Of a stretch of 5,606 nt of DNA, positions 1 to 5,446 are shown one piece after another. The stretch covers positions 7,118 to 12,723 of the forward strand of contig DUIM01000012.1 in NCBI GenBank assembly GCA_013330355.1, written 5' to 3'. This DNA comes from Methanosarcinales archaeon (GTDB lineage Archaea > Halobacteriota > Methanosarcinia > Methanosarcinales > Methanocomedenaceae). The translations under genes and the position numbers were made by a program. The notes beneath the pieces are model-generated. The model was not told the origin of the DNA. It did no database searches and saw only the letters and a program-made list of their open reading frames with translations. Every line of letters begins with the position of its first letter. Position 1 is the first letter of the stretch.

Positions 1-663
1 TCTGATATCGTGGTCTACATAATCTCTGCCTCCGGCAATACAGTTGATATTTCAGAGGACAATTACCTGATATCCATCACTTCACCAGCAGACAGTTCTG
101 TTGTAGTGCGGGCAGTACCTGTAAATATGCATGGCCTGGATAATGTACACGGGATGTTTGTCAGAGAGATGGCAGGTAACCGGGTAGGTGCAGAGGTCAG
201 TCTGGGTAAAGGCGGTTCTATCAGTGTGGTGAATTATGCTGAAGAGATGCACGTAGAATTGCAGTCAATGACACAGGAAATGATACAATTACGGGTTAAT
301 TGCACAGATCCGGCAGGTAGGATAATGGCTTTCAACCTGGACAATACATCCCTGATGCTGCAGGAAATGGACAGGATTGGGATTCACTATGATGGTACTC
401 CCATGGCATGTGTGGACGATCCCGAGCTGGTCTTCAATGCTACCAGGGCCACATGCTGGATATCCCAGCAGACAAGGGAACAGGCACAGGTCATGATGTA
501 TATACCTGAATTCTCTGAACATACCATTGATATCGTTGTCGAATCAGATGAAGCGACTGAAGTACCGACAACAACGGAAACAGGGGTACCGGGATTCGAA
601 GCTATAATTGCAGTCCTTTGTCTGGTGCTTACCGGGTATGTGTCTAAAAAAGTGAATAAATAA
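1..663 (+). CDS. Surface protein C-terminal part with PGF-CTERM sorting tail (5' partial)
   Basis: The frame is open from the first base (Ser-Asp-Ile-Val...), so the GTG at 10 is probably internal and the true start lies upstream of the window. The visible ~220 residues are beta-rich with no domain I recognise. They contain three N-glycosylation sequons (NCT, NTS, NAT) and a few cysteines, as in an exported protein. The end has the tripartite archaeosortase layout: an acidic/Thr-rich linker (VPTTTETG), the motif PGFE at 589-600, a hydrophobic helix (AIIAVLCLVLTGYV) and a short basic tail (SKKVNK). In the PGF-CTERM family, archaeosortase A is known to process such tails and the protein becomes lipid-anchored outside the cell. 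That this protein is exported and anchored is inferred from the tail alone; ligand and function are unknown. A hairpin follows the stop codon directly. Confidence 0.85.
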   Translation, partial: SDIVVYIISASGNTVDISEDNYLISITSPADSSVVVRAVPVNMHGLDNVHGMFVREMAGNRVGAEVSLGKGGSISVVNYAEEMHVELQSMTQEMIQLRVNCTDPAGRIMAFNLDNTSLMLQEMDRIGIHYDGTPMACVDDPELVFNATRATCWISQQTREQAQVMMYIPEFSEHTIDIVVESDEATEVPTTTETGVPGFEAIIAVLCLVLTGYVSKKVNK

Positions 664-667
664 TATT

Positions 668-689
668 GAGTTGGGATTTTTCCCAACTC
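668..689 (+). terminator. Hairpin after surface-protein gene, possible terminator
   Basis: A perfect 9-bp inverted repeat (GAGTTGGGA / TCCCAACTC) closes a TTTT loop and begins 4 bases after the stop codon. No long T-run follows on the + strand, so it is not a classic bacterial-type terminator. It may instead mark a 3' end by termination or processing, or protect the mRNA end. The structure is seen directly; the role is inferred. Confidence 0.5.
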
Positions 690-788
690 TAAAACCATTG
701 ACCATAGCTTGTCCAAACCGTAGCAGAGCTGCGGGGTATAGTTATTAAGATTAACAGTAGGGACTTTTATGACTTTCTTGCATTATTA

Positions 789-802
789 CTTTTTTAAAAA
801 AG
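789..802 (-). terminator. Oligo-T/oligo-A palindrome downstream of tRNA-Thr
   Basis: CTTTTTTAAAAAAG is a perfect 14-base palindrome. On the minus strand it gives a run of six T about 25 bases past the tRNA 3' end, which suits archaeal intrinsic termination at T-tracts. On the plus strand the same site offers six T to transcripts coming from the surface-protein gene, so it could act in both directions. Function is inferred. Confidence 0.45.
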
Positions 803-823
803 CAGGAATAATATAAAACCAAT

Positions 824-900
<77 letters not shown>

Positions 901-932
901 GCTGTTTTGACAGATAAAAGTGGACGCTTGAA

Positions 933-943
933 GGTTATAATGG
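933..943. promoter_or_regulatory. TATA-like element, possibly shared by divergent transcripts
   Basis: GGTTATAATGG contains the self-complementary core TTATAA. For the minus-strand tRNA, a start about 26 bases downstream of the centre gives a leader of roughly 10 bases, removable by RNase P. In the plus direction a start near 963 would precede the Shine-Dalgarno at 973-981. The spacing rule is established for archaeal TATA boxes; assignment of this site is inferred. Confidence 0.4.
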
Positions 944-972
944 CACATAAAATCTTCGGTGTTCCGCCTGGT

Positions 973-981
973 AAGGAGGAA
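973..981 (+). promoter_or_regulatory. Orphan consensus Shine-Dalgarno before ATG at 989
   Basis: AAGGAGGAA is a nearly ideal ribosome-binding site, followed after 7 bases by ATG at 989-991 on the plus strand. The ORF it would open runs to 1435 but lies almost entirely antisense to the phosphatase gene and has a Ser/Ile/Pro-rich shadow-like composition. It may therefore be a relic of a lost gene start, or serve a short or antisense ORF. The site is seen directly; its use is uncertain. Confidence 0.35.
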
Positions 982-1005
982 TATTACAATGAACGGACGA
1001 ATCGC

Positions 1006-1011
1006 AAAAAA
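1006..1011 (-). terminator. Oligo-T stretch ending the leuA-phosphatase unit
   Basis: On the minus strand six consecutive T residues (within GGCTTTTTTGCG) begin 3 bases after the TAA stop of the phosphatase gene. Archaeal RNA polymerase is known to terminate at such T-runs without a strong hairpin. This is the only obvious stop signal after the two-gene unit; use is inferred. Confidence 0.45.
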
Positions 1012-1014
1012 GCC

Positions 1015-1776
1015 TTATTCCAAATCAGCGATACTATCAAGAACAGCATCGGGCCGTATCCATGAAGATTCAATATCCTCTATCCCTGATGCTCCAGTAA
1101 GTACCAGCACAGTCCGCATCCCGGCCCTGATACCTGCCAGGATGTCGGTCTCCAGCCTGTCCCCCACCATAACACACTCTTTACTTTTCAGCCCGTATTC
1201 CTTAAGCAGCACATCCATAATCGGCTTATTAGGCTTACCTATCACATCAGGCACCTCACCTGAGGCAGCCTGTATAGCAGCCACCATACTCCCGGCCCCG
1301 GGCAGGAAATCATGTTCTGTAGGCAGCATAGCATCGTCATTGGTAGCAATGAACCTTGCCCCGTTCATAAGCAGGTCAAGAGCTCGGGTAAGCTTCTCAT
1401 ACGTAAACTCCCTGTCCAGGCCAGCCACCACATAATCGGCATCCTGTTCATTGATAGTATGACCTGCCAGTTCCAGTTCCTCAACCAACCCCTGCTCTCC
1501 CACAGGATAGATTGTACTGCTGCCATACTTCTCTTTAATGTAGACTGATGCGGCATAGGCAGAGGATATCACATCCCCTGCACTACAAGGAATTCCCATA
1601 TCCACAAGCCGCCGGGCTATGGCCTCCCTGGTGCGGGTGGCATTATTGGTGAGGAATACCACCCGGCGCCCCGAACTCCTCAACCTGTCAATAGATTCGC
1701 AGGCCCCTGGTATGACCGTTCTCCCCCGATAGACCACACCATCAAGGTCAAGAATGTATGCAGTCGGTCGGTTCAT
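1015..1776 (-). CDS. HAD-IIA (NagD-like) phosphatase
   Basis: This 253-residue protein has every catalytic motif of the haloacid dehalogenase superfamily. Motif I is DLDGVVY (residues 10-16; D10 nucleophile, D12 acid/base). Motif II is FLTNNATRT (T43). Motif III lysine is in GKPNKP (K181), and motif IV is GDRLETD (D206, D211, Mg2+ binding). The ~120-residue insertion between motifs II and III is the C2 cap that defines subfamily IIA (NagD, 4-nitrophenyl-phosphatase and phosphoglycolate-phosphatase types), and the length is normal. It should be a soluble Mg2+-dependent phosphomonoesterase; the substrate cannot be read from sequence. The ATG at 1776 is preceded by TAGGGAAT, a modest Shine-Dalgarno that overlaps the leuA stop region. 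The gap to leuA is only 5 bases, so the two are very likely co-transcribed. Why a phosphatase follows leuA is not clear. Confidence 0.9.
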   Translation of the reverse strand: MNRPTAYILDLDGVVYRGRTVIPGACESIDRLRSSGRRVVFLTNNATRTREAIARRLVDMGIPCSAGDVISSAYAASVYIKEKYGSSTIYPVGEQGLVEELELAGHTINEQDADYVVAGLDREFTYEKLTRALDLLMNGARFIATNDDAMLPTEHDFLPGAGSMVAAIQAASGEVPDVIGKPNKPIMDVLLKEYGLKSKECVMVGDRLETDILAGIRAGMRTVLVLTGASGIEDIESSWIRPDAVLDSIADLE

Positions 1777-1781
1777 ATTCC

Positions 1782-3327
1782 CTACTGTATCATAAGGATA
1801 CGGTTCATGGCCGTCACAAGAGCCTCAACTGATGCCATTACAATATCTTCATTGGCAGCCCTGGCAGTCATTATCCGCCCCTTGTCATCCTCCACACCAA
1901 TGATAACTTCGGCAAGTGCATCCGAACCACCTGAAATAGCCTCGATCTTGAAATCCCTCAATTTCATTGTCCTCTGGCCATTAATGATACCCTGGACAGC
2001 GTTCAGTGCCGCATCCACCGGGCCAACACCAATACTGGCTCCTACCTTCACTTCACCCCTCACCATGGCCTTTACAGAAGCCGTGGGTGTGATGATATTC
2101 CCTGTCATTACAGAGACTTCGATAAGGTCAATGGGACGTTCGGATTTCTTCACTTTGCCCATAATAGCTTCAGCAATGGCGAACAGGTCTGCATCAGTGA
2201 TGGATTTGCCCTTGTTGCTAATGTCCTTCATCCTGGCCATGATCTCATTCAACTGGTCATTGTCAGGTTCAAGACTTGCATCCTTCAGTGTCTTTACGAC
2301 CGCATGCCTGCCTGCATGCTTGCCCAGTACAATGCGCCGCTTATGACCCACCATCTCAGGTGTCATAATGCCTGGCTCGAATGTATCTGTCCTGGTAAGC
2401 ACGCCATGGGTATGTATCCCGCTCTCGTGTGCGAATGCATTATCGCCAACAATAGGCATTGTCGGAGGTATCCTTACGCCAGTATAGCGCTCTACTATAT
2501 GTGCAGTTTCCACAAGGTACTCGGTCTTGATATTGGTCTTTGCACCGTAGATACTGTGCAGGCTCATTACGGTCTCGGCAAGGTCGGCATTGCCGGCACG
2601 CTCGCCCAGGCCATTTATGGTGACCTGTACCTGCCTGCCGCCTCCCTCTACTGCTGCCAGGCTGTTGGCAACGGCAAGCCCGAAGTCATTGTGGCAGTGA
2701 ACATCAATGGGGATGGTGATATCCTTTTTGATATCTGCTATCAAAGCCTTCATGGCCGATGGCACGAAAACGCCAACCGTGTCAGGAATGTTAATAACAT
2801 CGCATCCCGCTTCCTGGACCGCCTTGCTGATCTGTAACAAGTAATCAAAATCCGTCCTGGTGGCGTCCATGGGGCTGAACATGCATTTTACGCCGTGGTC
2901 CTTGATATGCTCCACAGCCTTGATGGCCATGTCCAGTACCTCTTCCCTGCTCTTTTTGATGGTATGGATGCGCTGCACATCAGATGTGGGGATAAAAATA
3001 TGCACTATATCCACTTCGCATTCCAGGCATGCGTCAATATCGGAAAATACTGACCTTGAAAGTCCGCATACATCCAGCCTGAGACCCATTTTGGCGATCT
3101 CACTTACGTTTTGTTTCTCCCCTTCCGATGACATGGGAAAACCTGCTTCAAGTATATCAATGCCAAGCTTGTCGAGTTGGGAAGCAATCTCTTTTTTCTG
3201 TTCAAATGTAAGAGATACGCCAGGGGTTTGTTCACCATCACGCAGTGTGGTGTCGAAAATAGTTATGTGCTTATCACGGACCGATTCAGTAATATAGAAC
3301 CCGATCCCTCATTTTAAGTTCTTCCAT
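1782..3327 (-). CDS. leuA: 2-isopropylmalate synthase, with apparent frame break near the N-terminus
   Basis: LeuA condenses acetyl-CoA with 2-oxoisovalerate, the first committed step of leucine synthesis. The catalytic TIM barrel starts with [15 protein letters not shown] (3257-3213) and includes [28 protein letters not shown], the metal site HCHND (2699-2685), NGLGERAGN and [15 protein letters not shown]. The last ~120 residues (from SERPIDL) form the leucine-sensing LeuA dimer domain, so it is not AksA-type homocitrate synthase, which lacks it. HIFI, NIPDT and HGVL favour LeuA over citramalate synthase CimA. The ATG at 3134 cannot be the start, because the catalytic DTTLRDGE lies upstream. 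That frame is open up to TGA 3309-3311 but holds no ATG, GTG or TTG. The best start, ATG 3327 with GAGGT seven bases upstream, is one frame off (MEELKMRDR...). Removing one G at GATCGGG (3300-3302) joins them into about 514 residues, a normal length. Confidence 0.88.
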
Positions 3328-3334
3328 ATTAAAA

Positions 3335-3339
3335 ACCTC
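3335..3339 (-). promoter_or_regulatory. Shine-Dalgarno that points to the leuA start at 3327
   Basis: On the minus strand GAGGT matches the 16S anti-Shine-Dalgarno and sits 7 bases before ATG 3327-3325. It supports that codon as the leuA start, although the frame it opens reaches TGA at 3288-3286 after 13 codons. No comparable site precedes any start-like codon in the catalytic frame. Confidence 0.55.
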
Positions 3340-3358
3340 ACTCATAGAATCGTTTCAT

Positions 3359-3368
3359 AATATAAAAG
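3359..3368 (-). promoter_or_regulatory. TATA box candidate for leuA
   Basis: On the minus strand CTTTTATATT is the best TATA-like stretch upstream of leuA. A start about 26 bases past its centre falls near 3337, very close to the Shine-Dalgarno at 3335-3339. The leader would be only about 10 bases and the fit is tight. The match is seen; promoter use is inferred. Confidence 0.45.
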
Positions 3369-3452
3369 GGTTATTGAAGCATCTTGATTCCCTGCCTGTT
3401 CTACTATCATATCATTCTCCTGGGATTACTTTCACTGTGCTCTTGGATGTGG

Positions 3453-3460
3453 TTTATCAT
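3453..3460 (+). promoter_or_regulatory. TATA-like element for the small ORF
   Basis: TTTATCAT is a moderate TATA-like match about 26 bases upstream of position 3482, just before the strong Shine-Dalgarno at 3484. The near-palindrome at 3468-3481 would then lie between this element and the start of transcription, a usual place for an archaeal repressor site. This is inferred from spacing only. Confidence 0.3.
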
Positions 3461-3467
3461 TGCTGTA

Positions 3468-3481
3468 GTATATCCATATAC
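3468..3481. promoter_or_regulatory. Operator-like near-palindrome, copy 1
   Basis: GTATATCCATATAC is two perfectly inverted 6-base arms around CC. It ends 3 bases before the Shine-Dalgarno of the small ORF at 3497. A related 14-mer at 3645-3658 matches it at 12 of 14 positions. The placement suits a repressor site; the neighbouring winged-helix regulator is the obvious candidate binder, but this is inferred. Confidence 0.35.
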
Positions 3482-3483
3482 CT

Positions 3484-3491
3484 GAGGTGAT
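3484..3491 (+). promoter_or_regulatory. Near-perfect Shine-Dalgarno of the 39-codon ORF
   Basis: GAGGTGAT matches eight consecutive bases of the extended Shine-Dalgarno consensus AGGAGGTGAT and ends 5 bases before ATG 3497. It is one of the two strongest ribosome-binding sites in the window and is the main reason to treat the short ORF as real. Confidence 0.65.
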
Positions 3492-3496
3492 ACATA

Positions 3497-3616
3497 ATGG
3501 AAGATGAGTTTTGGAGCGGTATTGTAAAACGTGCTGCCAAACACCAGCATATCAAACGCCGCAGCCAGTTCAGCCGGCATTTCAGCAGGATGCAGACATT
3601 ACCAGATGACCAATAA
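3497..3616 (+). CDS. Small basic protein of 39 residues, unknown function
   Basis: An ATG-to-TAA ORF begins 5 bases after GAGGTGAT, an excellent ribosome-binding site. The product starts MEDEFWSGIVKRAAKHQ and ends QTLPDDQ. Its middle is strongly basic and rich in Arg, Lys, His and Ser (KRAAKHQHIKRRSQFSRHFS), with acidic ends; net charge is about +3. There is no signal peptide, membrane segment or cysteine pair, and I recognise no family. The gene lies in the gap between divergent leuA and the winged-helix regulator, and its stop is 59 bases before the regulator's preferred start. It could be a small nucleic-acid-binding or accessory protein co-transcribed with the regulator, or a short regulatory ORF. 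Function is unknown; that it is translated is inferred from the Shine-Dalgarno. Confidence 0.55.
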   Translation: MEDEFWSGIVKRAAKHQHIKRRSQFSRHFSRMQTLPDDQ

Positions 3617-3644
3617 GTGCAGGGCAGTTCGCAGTTATAGGCAT

Positions 3645-3658
3645 GTATATCAATATAA
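3645..3658. promoter_or_regulatory. Operator-like motif, copy 2, before the regulator gene
   Basis: GTATATCAATATAA matches copy 1 (3468-3481) at 12 of 14 positions, though its right arm is a weaker inverted match. It ends 17 bases before ATG 3676, almost the same offset as copy 1 before ATG 3497 (15 bases). If it is regulatory, the ATG at 3643 is not the regulator's start. It could also simply be an AT-rich promoter element. Confidence 0.3.
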
Positions 3659-3675
3659 TCCACATAAGTCAATGT

Positions 3676-4545
3676 ATGGATGATGTACGCGGGGACACTG
3701 GAGTCAACAGTCAGGACAAGGCTGATAATGAAATAAATGATGACAGTGAAAAACTTCTGGTGCTCCCTCTTGGTGATGAATCAAAAAAGATAACCCAGGT
3801 CATTAGCAATGACACTGCCAGGAAAATAATGGAACTTCTTGCAGGGCAATCCATGAGTGCATCCGATATCGCCAAACAACTGGATGTTCCACTGACCACT
3901 ATAAAATATAATCTTGAAAACCTTGTGGACGTGGGACTGGTAAAGATCGAGCGCATTAAGTACAGCGAGAAAGGAAGGGAGGTCAAAGTCTATGCACCTG
4001 TACGCAAACTTATTGTCGTGGTGCCTGAAAAACTTGGTAGTACTTCTATTACCGAAGTTCTGAAAAAATACCTTGGTGTCATTCTGACTGCTTTTTTTGC
4101 ATCAGGTTTTGTTGAACTGCTGACAAGTAAATTTACCTCCTCCAATAGCATGATGCCAGATGGCAATGCCCAAAGAATTTTTGAAGAAGGGTCTTCAATG
4201 GATTCTTCGATGGACCTTGTAGGCAATTTTTCGGAAGTAACAGAAGATACAATCATTGGTGTGGTGAATGATTCGGCACAAAAAACCCTATCGAATGCAA
4301 CTGCACCGGATGCCACGAACATCGCTGAAGCTGTACCCGAAGCAACTGAAATAGCAACTGATATGCCATCACACATACCTACCATGTATATTGAACCAGC
4401 CACCCTGGAAAAGGGTGTTTCAACCTTTGATCTGGATTTTACATCCCACCTGGGCTTGTGGTTCCTGATGGGGTGCCTGTTCATGATAGCATTGGTAATG
4501 ATTGTTGATTATTACCGGCAAAAAAAGGGAGCCAATAGGAAATGA
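3676..4545 (+). CDS. Membrane-anchored winged-helix (ArsR-like) transcriptional regulator
   Basis: This 289-residue product (numbered from ATG 3676) has three parts. After an acidic, polar leader, residues ~39-117 form a winged-helix DNA-binding domain: ISNDTARKIMELL, then the helix-turn-helix MSASDIAKQLDVPLTTIKYN, then a wing around VKIERIKYSEKGREVKVYAP. Residues ~132-150 (YLGVILTAFFASGFVELL) and ~258-280 (HLGLWFLMGCLFMIALVMIV) are membrane helices. The ~107-residue loop between them is acidic and Ala/Thr/Ser-rich, with two N-glycosylation sequons (NFS, NAT), as expected outside the cell. The C-terminus is basic (RQKKGANRK), fitting the inside-positive rule. It should be a one-component sensor acting on DNA from the membrane; signal and targets are unknown. 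An in-frame ATG at 3643 adds 11 residues, but that stretch looks like AT-rich promoter sequence and has no Shine-Dalgarno; 3676 also lacks one, so the start is uncertain. Confidence 0.82.
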   Translation: MDDVRGDTGVNSQDKADNEINDDSEKLLVLPLGDESKKITQVISNDTARKIMELLAGQSMSASDIAKQLDVPLTTIKYNLENLVDVGLVKIERIKYSEKGREVKVYAPVRKLIVVVPEKLGSTSITEVLKKYLGVILTAFFASGFVELLTSKFTSSNSMMPDGNAQRIFEEGSSMDSSMDLVGNFSEVTEDTIIGVVNDSAQKTLSNATAPDATNIAEAVPEATEIATDMPSHIPTMYIEPATLEKGVSTFDLDFTSHLGLWFLMGCLFMIALVMIVDYYRQKKGANRK

Positions 4546-4571
4546 TCACTTTGACCACACCATTGAGTTAC

Positions 4572-4581
4572 TTTTATTATT
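4572..4581 (+). promoter_or_regulatory. TATA-like element for truA
   Basis: TTTTATTATT lies in the 67-base gap after the regulator gene. A start about 26 bases past its centre falls near 4602, giving an ~11-base leader before the truA ATG at 4613. truA and the downstream methyltransferase may thus have their own promoter rather than depend on the regulator's transcript. This is inferred from spacing. Confidence 0.35.
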
Positions 4582-4612
4582 TAGCCGCACATATTCCAAT
4601 AAGATCGAACTT

Positions 4613-5443
4613 ATGAGGATAGCATTAAAGATTGCATATATAGGCACTGGGTATCATGGATACCAGATTCAGCCTGATGTGCCAACAATTGAAAAAGAAC
4701 TCTTCAGAACTCTTGAAGAACTTAAAATCATTGCGGACCCTAAAAGTGCAAGATATACCGGTTCCGGTCGGACCGATGCAGGAGTCAATGCCCTTGGACA
4801 GGTAATCGCTTTTAATACAGATAACCCGAAACTGGCAATACCCAGGGTGATTAACAGCAAACTGCCGCCGTCTATCTGGGTGTGGTCAAGGGCTGAAGTA
4901 CCTGATGATTTCGACCCACGGCGGCATGCTGTAAGCCGGGAATACAAATATTTCGTTTGTGGTGAATGTTTAAATATCTCACTTTTGCGAAAAGCATCAA
5001 AGCTCTTAAGAGGTACCCACGACTTTGCCAATTTTTCCACACCGGATATGGATAAGTCCACTGTGCGGACAGTTGAACGGATCGATATAAGGCTGGAAGG
5101 CAGATTAATCAATCTTGATATCAAGGCTGATAGTTTCGTATGGCATATGGTGCGTAAGATCGTTACAGCTCTTCGTATGGTGGGGGACCAGACCCGTGAA
5201 GTTGAATGGCTTAAACGCATGCTCCATCCGGAAGAGTTCGAAGAGGGACTGGAACCGGCACCGGCTTGTGGCTTATTATTAAAAAATGTGAACTATGACC
5301 TGGATATTCCCTGGGAAGATGATTCCTATGCAAAAAAGGTTTCTGCTGAGAGGCTTCACGAACAGTTCATGCATTATGGCGTGATGGCAGAGATATTCAA
5401 AGAACTGAAAGATAATATGCAGCCACCCGAAGCCTGTGATTGA
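4613..5443 (+). CDS. truA: tRNA pseudouridine synthase A
   Basis: TruA converts uridines 38-40 of the tRNA anticodon stem-loop to pseudouridine. The 276-residue product begins MRIALKIAYIGTGYHGYQIQ, the classic TruA opening. It carries the catalytic motif GSGRTDAGVNALGQ with the nucleophile Asp55, the conserved Tyr111 in SREYKY, GTHDFANFS (134-142), SFVWHMVRKIV (174-184) and PAPACGLLL near the end; length is normal for the family. An ATG at 4502 in the same frame would add 37 residues overlapping the regulator gene, with no family likeness, so ATG 4613 is preferred. No strong Shine-Dalgarno precedes it. In most family members the catalytic motif reads RTDAGVHA; here Asn59 replaces His. The next gene begins 3 bases after the stop and also acts on tRNA, which points to an operon. 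Confidence 0.94.
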   Translation: MRIALKIAYIGTGYHGYQIQPDVPTIEKELFRTLEELKIIADPKSARYTGSGRTDAGVNALGQVIAFNTDNPKLAIPRVINSKLPPSIWVWSRAEVPDDFDPRRHAVSREYKYFVCGECLNISLLRKASKLLRGTHDFANFSTPDMDKSTVRTVERIDIRLEGRLINLDIKADSFVWHMVRKIVTALRMVGDQTREVEWLKRMLHPEEFEEGLEPAPACGLLLKNVNYDLDIPWEDDSYAKKVSAERLHEQFMHYGVMAEIFKELKDNMQPPEACD

Positions 5444-5446
5444 ATT

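Noticed and set aside
289..716. Minus-strand ORFs opposite the surface-protein gene (289-522, 387-716)
   Set aside because: Shadow frames with no start signals; the plus-strand frame is supported by the PGF-CTERM tail.
718..734. Small inverted repeat around GCAGAGCTGC
   Set aside because: The stem is 4 bp with a 2-base loop, too small to be stable or meaningful.
769..816. 15-residue plus-strand ORF (MTFLHYYFFKKAGII)
   Set aside because: Very short, with no convincing Shine-Dalgarno, and it spans the AT-rich oligo-T/oligo-A palindrome.
1782..3134. ATG at 3134 as the leuA start
   Set aside because: It would remove the catalytic [10 protein letters not shown] segment and the first barrel strand, which are clearly encoded just upstream in the same frame.
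1807..3297. Long plus-strand ORFs (1807-2346, 2304-2837, 2860-3297)
   Set aside because: All are antisense to leuA, which has unmistakable motifs. Their Ser/Ile/Cys-rich composition is typical of shadow frames and no ribosome-binding sites support them.
1782..3327. AksA-type homocitrate synthase or citramalate synthase instead of LeuA
   Set aside because: The C-terminal leucine-sensing dimer domain excludes AksA. The motifs [12 protein letters not shown] and HTHGVL fit LeuA better than CimA, though a biochemical surprise cannot be excluded.
3457..3672. Minus-strand ORF of 71 residues opposite the small gene
   Set aside because: Unusual Cys/Trp/Tyr-rich composition, no Shine-Dalgarno, and it is antisense to the better-supported 39-codon ORF.
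3711..4484. Minus-strand ORFs opposite the regulator (3711-3986, 3990-4484)
   Set aside because: Shadow frames of a gene with clear winged-helix and membrane segments; no start signals.
4502..4612. Upstream truA start at 4502
   Set aside because: The extra 37 residues overlap the regulator gene and do not resemble the TruA N-terminus, which begins exactly at ATG 4613.
4669..5220. Minus-strand ORF opposite truA
   Set aside because: Antisense shadow of a confidently identified gene.
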